Made by a program: the position numbers and the translations under genes. A model generated the notes under the pieces. The model had not been told where the DNA came from, searched no databases, and saw nothing but the letters and a program-made list of their open reading frames with translations. Shown in pieces: positions 1-8,911 of a DNA stretch of 64,000 bases; positions within the stretch are counted from its first letter, which is position 1, and the number at the start of each line of letters is the position of its first letter. The DNA comes from an uncultured Litoreibacter sp. (GTDB lineage Bacteria; Pseudomonadota; Alphaproteobacteria; Rhodobacterales; Rhodobacteraceae), in contig CANNGL010000002.1 in assembly GCA_947504205.1 (NCBI GenBank), positions 919,739-983,738 of the forward strand, given 5' to 3'.

Positions 1-1
1 G

Positions 2-1513
2 GTGGCTGCTGTGCTTGTTACAGCCATCGGTCTTACAATCGCATCGATCCTGCCTGCAAAGTACCAGGCCGAAGCATTGTTGCTTGTTGAAGGCGAGCAG
101 ATACCCGGCTCCCTTGCTGCATCCACAGTCCTGACCGCTGCCCCCGAGCAGCTTCAGATCATCGAACGCCGTTTGATGACCCGCGCAAATATTCTCGATA
201 TCTCGCAGAGGCTGGGCCTGTTTCCTGCAAACTCGGAGTTGAACGCTACCGAAAAGGTCGCCGAGATTCGTGCAAGGACAACCATTCGACTTCAGGGCGG
301 TCGCGGAAATGCGACGACTGTCAAAGTCGCGTTTGAGTCAGAAAACCCGGGCGAAACCGCGCGCGTTACCAATGAGTTTGTGACTCTTATCTTGGCGGAG
401 AACGTAGAATTGCGTTCAGATCGGGCGACTCAGACCATGGAGTTCTTCCAACAAGAGACAGAACGGCTGGGCCTGGAACTGGGTCGCATCAATAGCGAAA
501 TCCTTACCTTCAAAATGGACAACCAGAATGCGTTGCCCGATAGCCTTGATTATCGCCGGACACGCCAGACATCGCTTCAAGAGCGTCTGCTTCAACTACA
601 ACGCGAAGAAGCAAACCTTGCAGACCGCCGTGCTAAATTCGTAGAGCTTTTCGAGTCGACTGGTCGCGTCAATGTCGGGCAGGCCGCCCAAAGCCCTGCG
701 CAATTAAGACTTGAGCAAGTCCAAAGCGACCTGAACCAAGCGCTTACGATCTATGCTCCATCCAACCCTCGCATCAAACTTCTGGAGGCGCGCGTTAAGG
801 CTCTGGAGGCTGAGGTTGCCGGACAAACGGTGAATTCCGATGCGCAGGAAGGCGATGCTGCGCTTTCATTGTTCGAATTGCAGCTTTCCGATGTTGACGG
901 TCAGCTCGAATTCTTGGCGGAGCAACGCCAGCTGGTGGAAGCCGAGCTAGAAGAATTGACCACATCGATCGAGGCGACGCCGCAAAATTCAATCAGGCTC
1001 TCCGAATTCCAGCGCGACTTCGACAATGTCCAGCGCCAGTACAATCAAGCGATCCAAAGCCTGTCTGCAGCACAAACCGGGGAACGCATCGAAGTGCTCT
1101 CTAAAGGGCAACGTATCTCGGTTCTCGAACGCGCGGTTATACCAAGCGAGCCATTCAGTCCGAACAGGCAGGCAATCGCGATGGCGAGTGTAGGTGGTGG
1201 GCTTTTGGCCGGACTTGGCTTGGTCATTCTTCTTGAGTTTCTGAACCAGTCAATTAGGCGGCCTAACGACATTGCAAACAAGCTTGGCTTTTCTCCGATT
1301 GCGACTCTGCCCTATGTTTTGACACGCAAACATCTGTTCTGGCGCCGATTTCTCATCATTTCTGCATTGGTGATCGTTGGGGTCGGAATACCCGTCACCC
1401 TCTGGGCCTTACACACGTATTATCTGCCGATGGACATTCTGATCGAGAAAGTGCTCGACAAAAGCGGCGTGTCCGAGATTTTGGACAAGCTTAACATCGG
1501 CCAAGGCCAGTGA
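2..1513 (+). CDS. Wzz/GumC-type polysaccharide chain-length protein (5' end missing)
   Basis: Inner-membrane protein of the polysaccharide co-polymerase family, which sets chain length and couples synthesis to export of exopolysaccharide. The visible product opens inside the first membrane segment (AAVLVTAIGLTIASI), so about 20-30 N-terminal residues probably lie left of the window. A long, Gln/Glu-rich, largely helical periplasmic part follows (about residues 30-380), rich in coiled-coil-like stretches. Near residues 376-410 is the Pro-rich region before the second membrane segment (VIPSEPFSPNRQ, then a Gly/Ala/Leu stretch). An additional hydrophobic segment near residues 448-470 is unusual for simple Wzz. 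The CpsD-like kinase gene starts 29 bp downstream, the normal partner arrangement. Family assignment is solid; the polymer it serves is unknown. Confidence 0.85.
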   Translation: MAAVLVTAIGLTIASILPAKYQAEALLLVEGEQIPGSLAASTVLTAAPEQLQIIERRLMTRANILDISQRLGLFPANSELNATEKVAEIRARTTIRLQGGRGNATTVKVAFESENPGETARVTNEFVTLILAENVELRSDRATQTMEFFQQETERLGLELGRINSEILTFKMDNQNALPDSLDYRRTRQTSLQERLLQLQREEANLADRRAKFVELFESTGRVNVGQAAQSPAQLRLEQVQSDLNQALTIYAPSNPRIKLLEARVKALEAEVAGQTVNSDAQEGDAALSLFELQLSDVDGQLEFLAEQRQLVEAELEELTTSIEATPQNSIRLSEFQRDFDNVQRQYNQAIQSLSAAQTGERIEVLSKGQRISVLERAVIPSEPFSPNRQAIAMASVGGGLLAGLGLVILLEFLNQSIRRPNDIANKLGFSPIATLPYVLTRKHLFWRRFLIISALVIVGVGIPVTLWALHTYYLPMDILIEKVLDKSGVSEILDKLNIGQGQ

Positions 1514-1542
1514 TCGCCATGCGGCAGGCAGGAAAGTAGACA

Positions 1543-2370
1543 ATGGAACGCATCCAAAAAGCCCTGAACAAAGCGCGTACCACACGTGGCAGTGGCGCCG
1601 TTTCAGACAAACGACCCGATAGAACACGCATGCCTCAAGGAACGATTGTGTCCGATGTGGTCGAGTCGGCTTGGGCAGAGCTCCCCGAATTTTCTCCTGA
1701 CCCGAAGCTTCTGGCGAAAAACAGAGTTCTTACATTTGGTGGCGGTAAGGACTCGGCACAATTTGATTTGTTGCGCACGCGTGTTCTGCAGCAAATGACA
1801 GCGAACAACTGGCGCCGCGTCGCTGTGACCTCGCCCGGCGGGTCCTGCGGCAAAACTACCACCTGCGCAAACTTGGCATTTAGTCTGATGCGACAGTCCG
1901 AAGTTCGCACAGTCGTTGGTGAATTCGATCTGCGACGTCCCAATTTGGCGAAACTTCTCGGGATCTCAGCTGGATCAATGCAGTTCTCGCGCAGCATGAC
2001 CGGCACCACATCACCGGAAGACCATATGGTGAGGTGCGGCAAGAATTTGGCTTTTGGTGTGAATCACCGCCCGGAACACAATCCATCTGAGCTGCTCCAG
2101 TCCTCGCAGCTTGGAGACGGATTAAAGTATCTCGAGGACAAGTTTGACCCGACACTGATGATTTTTGACATGCCGCCTATGCTGGTTGCTGACGATCTTC
2201 TAGGGTTCTTGAAACACGTCGACTGCGTATTGCTGGTCGCGGCTGCAGGCAAAACGACGGTCAGCGAAGTCGACATTTGCGAGCGCGAGCTTTCGGAACA
2301 TACAAATGTCCTTGGTGTCGCGCTGAACAAATGTCGGTATCTTGGGAAGTCTTACGGTTACGACTACTGA
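1543..2370 (+). CDS. CpsD/CapB-family tyrosine-protein kinase
   Basis: BY-kinase-like P-loop ATPase that phosphorylates itself and works with the chain-length protein just upstream. Seen: Walker A at about 98-106 (GGSCGKTTT), Walker A' at 126-133 (GEFDLRRP) and Walker B at 205-211 (LMIFDMP). Four tyrosines lie in the last ten residues (Y266, Y271, Y273, Y275), which matches the C-terminal tyrosine cluster that is autophosphorylated in this family. It is a separate cytoplasmic polypeptide of 275 residues, as in systems where kinase and membrane activator are split. It ends 1 nt before the convergent stop of rfbA, with no visible terminator between them. Confidence 0.85.
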   Translation: MERIQKALNKARTTRGSGAVSDKRPDRTRMPQGTIVSDVVESAWAELPEFSPDPKLLAKNRVLTFGGGKDSAQFDLLRTRVLQQMTANNWRRVAVTSPGGSCGKTTTCANLAFSLMRQSEVRTVVGEFDLRRPNLAKLLGISAGSMQFSRSMTGTTSPEDHMVRCGKNLAFGVNHRPEHNPSELLQSSQLGDGLKYLEDKFDPTLMIFDMPPMLVADDLLGFLKHVDCVLLVAAAGKTTVSEVDICERELSEHTNVLGVALNKCRYLGKSYGYDY

Positions 2371-2371
2371 G

Positions 2372-3244
2372 TTAGTCGAGCAACGAGGCCAGATATTTGC
2401 CGTATTCGGATTTTGCCAAGGGTTTGATACATTCCTCCAACTGATCTTTGGTTATCCAAGATTGTTCAAAGGCAATTTCCTCGGGCGATCCGGTCTGAAG
2501 ACCTTGGCGACTCTGGAGGGTTCGGACAAAATTACCTGCATCCAACAAGCTGTGATGCGTACCCGTGTCCAACCATGCAAACCCACGTCCCATCTGCTGA
2601 ACATCCAAAGACCCATCTTCCAGATAGGTTTCGAGCAATGTTGTTATCTCGAGCTCTCCACGTTCCGAAGGCCTGACCGCCTTAGCGCGTGCCGGAGCCT
2701 CGCTGTCGAGGAAGTACAAACCCGTCACAGCATAATTGGATGGTGCAAGTTCTGGTTTTTCGACGATCGTATTGACCTGTCCATTGTCGTCAAAACCCAC
2801 CACCCCGTAGCGCTCAGGATCGGACACGCGGTATCCAAACACTGTGCCGCCTTTGGTGCGTGCATCGGCAGCAGCCAGCAGACTGGGAAGACCATGACCA
2901 AAAAAGATGTTGTCGCCAAGAACCATCGCACTTGGAGCACCATCGAGAAAATCTTCAGCTAAGATAAATGCCTGCGCCAATCCCTCTGGCGTGGGCTGCA
3001 CAATGTATTCCAGCGTCAAACCCCACTGACTTCCGTCCCCAAGCAGCCGTTTGAATTGAGATTGGTCCTCTGGTGTGGTGATGATCGCAATTTCACGTAT
3101 GCCGGTCAGCATCAGAACACTTAACGGATAGTAGATCATTGGTTTGTCGAAAATTGGCATAAGCTGTTTCGACACACCCATCGTAATCGGATAAAGGCGG
3201 GTTCCAGAACCCCCGGCCAGTACAATGCCCTTACGATCCGTCAT
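2372..3244 (-). CDS. rfbA: Glucose-1-phosphate thymidylyltransferase
   Basis: Cytoplasmic enzyme joining glucose 1-phosphate and dTTP to make dTDP-glucose, first step of dTDP-L-rhamnose synthesis. The N-terminal nucleotidyltransferase signature is plain: GIVLAGGSGTRLYPIT followed by SKQLMPIFDKPMIYYP. The length of 290 residues is normal. The ATG at 3244 is chosen because the family begins just before this motif and because it lies 2 nt after the rfbD stop; an in-frame upstream extension would run into rfbD. It is last in the minus-strand operon rfbC-rfbB-rfbD-rfbA. The polymer receiving the rhamnose is probably made by the nearby glycosyltransferase genes (inference). Confidence 0.95.
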   Translation of the reverse strand: MTDRKGIVLAGGSGTRLYPITMGVSKQLMPIFDKPMIYYPLSVLMLTGIREIAIITTPEDQSQFKRLLGDGSQWGLTLEYIVQPTPEGLAQAFILAEDFLDGAPSAMVLGDNIFFGHGLPSLLAAADARTKGGTVFGYRVSDPERYGVVGFDDNGQVNTIVEKPELAPSNYAVTGLYFLDSEAPARAKAVRPSERGELEITTLLETYLEDGSLDVQQMGRGFAWLDTGTHHSLLDAGNFVRTLQSRQGLQTGSPEEIAFEQSWITKDQLEECIKPLAKSEYGKYLASLLD

Positions 3245-3246
3245 TT

Positions 3247-4095
3247 TTAAAGTGCTCCTAATTCTTGGAGAGTCGTTTGCAGGCTTACGCGCCAATCCGG
3301 ACGCTTAATCCCGAAATCTGTCTGAATAGCGCTGCAATCTAGTCTGGAGTTTGTTGGGCGTGTTGCATCAGTCGGAAACTCAGAAGTCGGGATGCCCTCA
3401 ACTTCTACGTCCTTGCCAATTTGTCTGAATATCTCTCGGGCAAAGTCGGCCCAGCTCACATCGGGCGCGCCAGAAAAATGGTAGGTTCCAGATGCGGCTT
3501 GATCCGATTTGAGAGCCTCGGCAACATCAAGGCAAGCGCGTGCAATTGATGCTGCATCCGTCGGTCCACCAATCTGATCGTCGACTATCCTCAGATCAGA
3601 CCGCTCAGTGGCAAGCCGCAACATCGTCTTCACAAAATTTCCGCCATGTGGCGAAAACACCCAAGACGTTCTGAGAATAACATGAGAGCAGCCGGTCTCC
3701 CGTATCGCGACCTCTCCCGCGGCTTTCGTCGCACCATAAACGCCAAGTGGGGCGATCAGATCGCCCACCCGCCATGGGGTCTCGCCTGTTCCGTCGAACA
3801 CGTAATCGGTTGAAATGTGAACCAATGGTGTATCCAACTCAGCGCAAGCCTTGGCCATATGGGCTGGTGCTTGTGTGTTGATCAATCCGGCAAGTTCAGG
3901 CTCGTGTTCGGCCTTATCTACAGCGGTGTATGCCGCTGCATTGATTACAACGCTCGGCTTGTTCTTCATGATTGCCGCATATCCGCTTTCCGGATTGCTT
4001 AGGTCTGCGTCTTCACGCCCGAGCGCTTTAACTCGTGCTGCTTTTCCAAGCTCGGTGGCCACCTGTCCGTTCTTACCGAAGACAAGGATGCTCAC
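3247..4095 (-). CDS. rfbD: dTDP-4-dehydrorhamnose reductase
   Basis: Last enzyme of dTDP-L-rhamnose synthesis: NAD(P)H-dependent reduction of dTDP-4-dehydro-L-rhamnose. It is a short-chain dehydrogenase fold with the N-terminal nucleotide-binding stretch [13 protein letters not shown] and the catalytic YGATKAAGE (YxxxK). [10 protein letters not shown] and the substrate-binding region RTSWVF are also typical. The GTG start at 4095 is chosen because it overlaps the rfbB stop by 4 nt (GTGA) and places the Rossmann motif at the N-terminus; a longer reading adds an Arg-rich stretch not expected in the family. Product 282 residues. Confidence 0.95.
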   Translation of the reverse strand: MSILVFGKNGQVATELGKAARVKALGREDADLSNPESGYAAIMKNKPSVVINAAAYTAVDKAEHEPELAGLINTQAPAHMAKACAELDTPLVHISTDYVFDGTGETPWRVGDLIAPLGVYGATKAAGEVAIRETGCSHVILRTSWVFSPHGGNFVKTMLRLATERSDLRIVDDQIGGPTDAASIARACLDVAEALKSDQAASGTYHFSGAPDVSWADFAREIFRQIGKDVEVEGIPTSEFPTDATRPTNSRLDCSAIQTDFGIKRPDWRVSLQTTLQELGAL

Positions 4096-5135
4096 GAAGC
4101 AACGCCCAACCGATTGCCGACGCCGTCGCGATCTTGCAGGGCCCTCCACCAATCCTCATGGTCCAAGAACCAATCGATGGTAAGTTCCAAACCCTGTTGC
4201 AAAGTTACAGAAGGTCTCCACCCCAGTTCTGTGCGGATCCGCGTCGGATCAATCGCATAGCGTGCATCGTGCCCAGGTCTATCCGTTACGAACGTTATTT
4301 GATCGCTATATGACCCGGTTTCCCTTGGCCGTTTTTGATCAAGTATCGCACAAATCATCTTTACCAAATCGATGTTGGTGACCTCATTTTCACCGCCGAT
4401 ATTGTAGGTTCGCCCAACCGCGCCGCTTTGCAACACAGTCAGCAGCGCATCGGCGTGATCTTCGACATAGAGCCAATCGCGAACATTTTTGCCGTCGCCA
4501 TAGATCGGAATATCCTTTCCAGAGAGCGCGTTTAGAATAACCACTGGGATAAGCTTTTCGGGGAAATGGAATGGGCCGTAATTATTCGAGCAGTTCGTCA
4601 GAACAAAGGGCAAACCATACGTTTCGCCCCATGCACGCACCAAATGATCAGACGCAGCTTTGGACGCGGAGTAAGGGCTGTTTGGCGCATATGGTGTTTC
4701 TTCTGTAAACTGTCCTGTTGCACCGAGCGTCCCATAAACCTCGTCAGTCGAGATATGGTGAAACCGGAAATCTGCGGGGCGCCCGGACCTTTGCCAGAAA
4801 TTCAAAACCGCATTCAGCAATACGTAAGTTCCTGAGATATTTGTGCTGATAAACGCTCCGGGCCCGTCAATAGATCGATCAACGTGGCTTTCGGCGGCTA
4901 AATGCATGATCGCGTCGGGTTGATGGGAGGCTAAAATACGGGCCATCGCATCAGCGTCGCAAACATCAGCGTGCTCAAATGAATAGCTCGGCGCGTCAGC
5001 GACACTTGCCACATTATCAAGACAAGCGGCATAGGTCAGTGCATCGACGTTGACGACCTCATGACCTTTCGCGACCGCGTGGCGAACCACTGCTGATCCA
5101 ATGAACCCAGCTCCTCCCGTGACCATTAACTTCAT
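4092..5135 (-). CDS. rfbB: dTDP-glucose 4,6-dehydratase
   Basis: NAD-dependent enzyme converting dTDP-glucose to dTDP-4-keto-6-deoxyglucose. Seen: N-terminal [14 protein letters not shown]ossmann motif, the ISTDEVYG stretch with catalytic Thr/Asp/Glu, and [14 protein letters not shown] (YxxxK). Length of 347 residues is standard. The start codon immediately follows the rfbC stop (5136-5138) and its stop overlaps the rfbD start, which indicates one transcript and translational coupling. Confidence 0.96.
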   Translation of the reverse strand: MKLMVTGGAGFIGSAVVRHAVAKGHEVVNVDALTYAACLDNVASVADAPSYSFEHADVCDADAMARILASHQPDAIMHLAAESHVDRSIDGPGAFISTNISGTYVLLNAVLNFWQRSGRPADFRFHHISTDEVYGTLGATGQFTEETPYAPNSPYSASKAASDHLVRAWGETYGLPFVLTNCSNNYGPFHFPEKLIPVVILNALSGKDIPIYGDGKNVRDWLYVEDHADALLTVLQSGAVGRTYNIGGENEVTNIDLVKMICAILDQKRPRETGSYSDQITFVTDRPGHDARYAIDPTRIRTELGWRPSVTLQQGLELTIDWFLDHEDWWRALQDRDGVGNRLGVAS

Positions 5136-5702
5136 CTATTGGCCCTCATATGAAAATGGCGAAGCGAACTCTGCAAATGGTGGAGCTTCGGCGTCCTTAT
5201 CAGAGAGTGTCGGAGATTGACGACCCAAGCCCCAGTCAATTGCCAAGTCTTTATCATCAAATCGGATCGCGCCCTCTGTTTCGGCCGCATAGGTATCAGA
5301 ACATTTGTAGAAAACCAGCGTGTTCGGTTGAAGCGTTGCAAAGCCGTGTGCGAACCCCTTGGGCACAAGAAGCTGTTTGCCATTCTCGGAGCTAAGCTCG
5401 ACACCGACCCATTCACCGTAAGTTGGTGATCCATTCCGGATATCTACTGCGACATCAAAAACTGAACCTTGCAAGACCCGGACCAGTTTATCCTGAGCGC
5501 GAGGAGGGGCCTGGAAATGCAGACCTCTGACTGTGCCAGTCTGGCCGGATAAAGACTGATTGTCCTGCACAAAATCGAAATCAAGACCAGCCGACATCAG
5601 CGTTGATTTATTCCAAGTCTCAGCAAAATAGCCGCGATCATCTCCAAAACGCCTCGGTGTTATGACAACAACCCCGGGCAAGCTGGTCTCTTCTATTTTC
5701 AT
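5136..5702 (-). CDS. rfbC: dTDP-4-dehydrorhamnose 3,5-epimerase
   Basis: Cupin-fold epimerase acting on dTDP-4-keto-6-deoxyglucose to give the L-rhamno intermediate. Seen: RGYFAETWNK near residues 23-32, RGLHFQAPP near 59-67 with the catalytic base His62, and KLVRVLQGSVFDVAVDIR. Length of 188 residues is normal. This is the first gene of the rfbCBDA operon; its promoter should lie in the 465-bp gap to its right, shared with divergent genes for secreted proteins. Confidence 0.95.
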   Translation of the reverse strand: MKIEETSLPGVVVITPRRFGDDRGYFAETWNKSTLMSAGLDFDFVQDNQSLSGQTGTVRGLHFQAPPRAQDKLVRVLQGSVFDVAVDIRNGSPTYGEWVGVELSSENGKQLLVPKGFAHGFATLQPNTLVFYKCSDTYAAETEGAIRFDDKDLAIDWGLGRQSPTLSDKDAEAPPFAEFASPFSYEGQ

Positions 5703-6167
5703 ATCGCGATTTTCCTGACTCAGATGTTAACGGCTGACTAACAATTTGCAGCCACAATGTCACCCGAAGCTGTGGTGCACATTAAATCGCGAAACACTCG
5801 ATTATCGGCGGAAATATGCTCTGACCTATCAGCAGACAGCAAAAAGTTGCGCATAACAGCTAAATAGACAGAACTCGTGTGACACGGGCACAAGACCTAG
5901 CTATCGAGCGCTCAGTCACGTTTATCGAGTTGCAGTTGTTACCACTCACAGGTTGCCAAACCACAACGAAAATTGAAAGCAAACGGGCTCACTGGGGGCA
6001 AGATGATGTCAGACAAAAAGCGCGCAACGCGCTGGCATTGTGGCGAATTTCGGGCACGCGCCTCTAACAAATTCCTTTTTCTTGCCAAAAGCCAATCACA
6101 ATCGGCTGCCATCCAGCGAGCGGGTAAATCTGTGCGCTGCTGGGCGTGTGAAGGGAACGACTGAGAT
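5703..6167. other. 465-bp divergent intergenic region
   Basis: No convincing gene is seen. The region separates rfbCBDA (minus) from the exported-protein and metalloprotease genes (plus) and should carry both promoters. It is comparatively AT-rich at the rfbC side. A short inverted repeat AGCGCG-CAA-CGCGCT lies at 6019-6033, and the palindrome-like CGTGTGACACG at 5876-5886 could be a weak operator; neither is assigned. Short reading frames here have no homologue I recognise and no good ribosome-binding site. Confidence 0.5.
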
Positions 6168-6581
6168 ATGAACCTTGCGAAACTCACTTCGCTGACGTTC
6201 TTATCCGCTGCCGCACTGGGCGGCGGCCTCTTTGCGACTTCTTCGTCTGCTACGGCGAACGCCACACGGACCGTATCCGTGACTTGTGTAGAAACGCCGG
6301 CTGCTTATTGCGAAGCTTTCAAGGCTCAGTTGGCCAAAGAACTTCGCTCTTCTGACCAAATTATCAGCGACGAAAATGGAACTTCTGATGTTTCTATATC
6401 GCTTGTTGTGACCGACAACAGCCGGTCACGCATTGCTGGCCACCTCAGCTGGCAAAATCAAGGTTCCAAACAATCCATGGGACCAGAAGTAGAAGTTACG
6501 ACCCAAGATTCTGCGTTGCGATCAGACGCTCCAGACATGTTTGCCACAGCTTTGCTGAAGGCCAGCAATCTGTCGTTTTGA
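6168..6581 (+). CDS. Small exported protein of unknown function
   Basis: A 137-residue protein with a clear signal peptide (MNLAKLTS, a hydrophobic Ala/Leu/Gly core, and likely cleavage near residues 29-31). The mature part has only two cysteines nine residues apart (CVETPAAYC), which could form a disulfide, and is otherwise polar. I do not recognise a domain. It lies 56 nt upstream of the serralysin-like protease in the same direction and may share its transcript. Periplasmic inhibitors are encoded next to proteases of this class in some bacteria, but this sequence does not visibly match the Inh family, so such a role is only a guess. Confidence 0.7.
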   Translation: MNLAKLTSLTFLSAAALGGGLFATSSSATANATRTVSVTCVETPAAYCEAFKAQLAKELRSSDQIISDENGTSDVSISLVVTDNSRSRIAGHLSWQNQGSKQSMGPEVEVTTQDSALRSDAPDMFATALLKASNLSF

Positions 6582-6637
6582 ATTAGACCAAATGCCGATC
6601 GGTGTGGGGCCGCGGTTAAATAAAGGACGAAGACCAT

Positions 6638-8761
6638 ATGTGCACTCTCTGCCAGTCACTTGATCCCACAACGAATTCTTATGATTTCCACGAGCTTGAG
6701 GGCCCGTCCACAATAGTAAGCCAGGCTCAAGCCGGCTCAAACCAGTCCATCGGCATCGATGACGGAGGAAACACGTCGGGGAAGCCGATCTACACGCTTG
6801 ATCAGATCGCCTATCAGCTGACCAATAACTATTGGTCGAACAATCAATCGCGCGCCTTTGACATCGGTCCCAACCGTGAGCTGACTGTGAACGTGACCGA
6901 CCTGACGGCCGAGGGTAAGTTTCTGGCGCGGAATGCACTTGATGCATGGTCAGAAGTTACGGGCATTACATTCATCGAGACTACTGGCACAGCTAAAATC
7001 ACATTTGATGATGATCAAAGCGGTGCTTTCAACAGCTCATCAGCTTGGGGTGGCGAGATTTACTCCTCCTCAATCAACGTATCCACGCAATGGCTTGCGA
7101 GCTATGGAACGTCACTGACCAGCTATAATTTCCAGACCTACATCCACGAGATCGGACACGCTTTGGGTCTTGGCCATGGCGGCAACTACAACGGTAGTGC
7201 GTCGTACTCCGCAGACGCGGCCTATGCGAACGAGAGCTGGCAGACGACTGTCATGTCGTATTTCAGCGAAACGCAGAACACATTTGTTAATGCTAACTTC
7301 GCCTATGTTGTGTCTCCACAGATTGCGGACATCTTGGCGATCCAAAATCTTTACGGCGCACAGGGCGCACGTACCGGAAACACAGTCTATGGTGTGAACG
7401 CTTCTTCGGATGCCAGCGTTAACATTCTCGGTCCTCAAGCTGCGACGATTTATGACGGCGGCGGTATCGACCACATCAATCTGTCTTCCAAAAACAACAA
7501 CCAGCGTCTGGATTTGAATGCAGAGACGTTCTCAGATCTTAACGGGAAAGTCGGAAATCTTGGTATCGCCCGTGGCACAGTTATCGAAAACGCCACGACA
7601 GGATCAGGCTCAGACACCATCATCGGGAACAGTGCGAACAACACCATTACTTCAGGTGCTGGCGCTGATACAGTGTTTGGCCGGGCCGGCAACGACACGT
7701 TGAACGGCGGCCTCGACAACGACACCTTGATGGGTGGCGATAACAACGACCGTCTAAACGGTGGAAGAGGAAACGACTCTCTGCAGGGCGACGCGGGTCT
7801 TGACTACCTCTACGGCGAAGATGGCAACGATATACTGCGCGGCGGACAGCAAAACGACTGGCTTTACGGTCAAGAAGGTGCGGACCGTCTATATGGCGAT
7901 CAAGGCAATGACCTGCTCGGCGGCGGCAATGGTAACGATACGCTTGAAGGTGGTGACGGAAACGACCGTCTCGAAGGCGGAGCAGGGGCAGACCTGATTT
8001 TAGGCGGCCTTGGCAATGATGTGGCCTTCGGCGGATCCGGCAACGACGTGATGTCTGGAATGGGTGCCAGCGATGTGCTGCATGGCGAAGCTGGCAACGA
8101 CACAATTTATGGCGGTTCGGGCAACGATGTATTGACCGGTGGCAATGACCAAGACCGCCTGATCGGTGGTTCGGGCAACGACTATTTGCGCGGCGATCTC
8201 GGTGTTGATGCATTGTTTGGTGGTACGAATGACGACCAACTCCACGGCGGTGGTGGTGCGGACAAGCTGTACGGCGAAGACGGAAATGATGAGCTCGTTG
8301 GTGGCACCGGGAACGACTATATTTCAGGCGGCAACGGCGCTGACCGCTTGGTTGGCGGCTCAGGCGCAGATTACATGCTTGGCGGCGCATCCGGGGACAA
8401 ACTCTTTGGCGGCACGGAAGGCGATCAGATGTTCGGCGAGGCTGGCAATGACGTGCTCTGGGGCGAAGCTGGAAACGACACGCTGTCGGGCGGTGCTGGC
8501 GACGACATCATGGGCGGTGGCTCTGGAAATGACCGTTTTGTGTTCCTGAACAACTTTGGTGATGACACTGTGCTCGATTTCTCTATCGGTTCGGATCTCA
8601 TTGATTTGTCGGCAGTCTCTGCAATCACGAGCTTTTCAGATTTGGTGCAAAATCACTTGAGCACAGGATCAACGGGCGCAACGATCACTGTCGGCGGAGA
8701 TGAAATCGTGCTGAACGGAATCAATCAAAACAATCTTACTGACAGCGACTTCATCTTCTGA
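6638..8761 (+). CDS. Serralysin-like RTX metalloprotease (M10 family)
   Basis: Probable extracellular zinc protease secreted by a type I system. Catalytic domain is about residues 50-250: zinc motif HEIGHALGLGH with His170, Glu171, His174 and His180, and the Met-turn VMSYF with Met206. From about 321 to 632 there are roughly 34 calcium-binding nonapeptides of the GGxGxDxLx type. The C-terminal domain (633-707) resembles peptidase M10 C-terminal sequences and ends DSDFIF, a hydrophobic terminus typical of uncleaved type I signals. There is no N-terminal signal peptide, as expected. An AAGGA sequence precedes the ATG. No type I exporter genes are in the window. A strong terminator follows the gene. 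Confidence 0.92.
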   Translation: MCTLCQSLDPTTNSYDFHELEGPSTIVSQAQAGSNQSIGIDDGGNTSGKPIYTLDQIAYQLTNNYWSNNQSRAFDIGPNRELTVNVTDLTAEGKFLARNALDAWSEVTGITFIETTGTAKITFDDDQSGAFNSSSAWGGEIYSSSINVSTQWLASYGTSLTSYNFQTYIHEIGHALGLGHGGNYNGSASYSADAAYANESWQTTVMSYFSETQNTFVNANFAYVVSPQIADILAIQNLYGAQGARTGNTVYGVNASSDASVNILGPQAATIYDGGGIDHINLSSKNNNQRLDLNAETFSDLNGKVGNLGIARGTVIENATTGSGSDTIIGNSANNTITSGAGADTVFGRAGNDTLNGGLDNDTLMGGDNNDRLNGGRGNDSLQGDAGLDYLYGEDGNDILRGGQQNDWLYGQEGADRLYGDQGNDLLGGGNGNDTLEGGDGNDRLEGGAGADLILGGLGNDVAFGGSGNDVMSGMGASDVLHGEAGNDTIYGGSGNDVLTGGNDQDRLIGGSGNDYLRGDLGVDALFGGTNDDQLHGGGGADKLYGEDGNDELVGGTGNDYISGGNGADRLVGGSGADYMLGGASGDKLFGGTEGDQMFGEAGNDVLWGEAGNDTLSGGAGDDIMGGGSGNDRFVFLNNFGDDTVLDFSIGSDLIDLSAVSAITSFSDLVQNHLSTGSTGATITVGGDEIVLNGINQNNLTDSDFIF
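7598..8533 (+). repeat. RTX calcium-binding repeats of the metalloprotease
   Basis: Tandem 27-nt units encoding glycine/aspartate-rich nonapeptides (GGxGxDxLx), about 34 copies, degenerate at DNA level. They form a calcium-dependent beta-roll that folds after secretion. Imperfect copies such as GNSANNTIT at the start mark the edge of the array. Confidence 0.9.
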
Positions 8762-8783
8762 GCGAACGCAAAACTGACTTTCG

Positions 8784-8814
8784 AAAAGGCCAGCGCCTAG
8801 TCGCTGGCCTTTTT
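8784..8814 (+). terminator. Rho-independent terminator after the metalloprotease
   Basis: Perfect inverted repeat AAAAGGCCAGCG / CGCTGGCCTTTT with a 6-nt loop, followed by a T run, 22 nt after the protease stop. One of the clearest terminators in the window. Confidence 0.93.
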
Positions 8815-8911
8815 CATTAGTCTAAAAATGGCTGTTCTTCTGCTTGCTTTGGAAATGAAGGATTAATCGCAAGCCATCAGTGTGACGCCGGGATGTGTAA
8901 GGGGTCACGAG

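Noticed and set aside
2342..2962. Plus-strand frame opposite rfbA
   Set aside because: Antisense of a confidently assigned gene; composition not protein-like.
5879..6164. Short frames in the gap before the small exported protein
   Set aside because: No ribosome-binding sites, overlapping each other on both strands, no recognised sequence.
7647..8390. Long antisense reading frame opposite the metalloprotease RTX repeats
   Set aside because: Arg/His/Cys-rich translation produced by the repeat codons on the other strand; no start site or homology.
7598..8533. Regularly spaced repeats that could suggest a CRISPR array
   Set aside because: Units are tandem, 27 nt, without spacers, and encode a continuous RTX protein.
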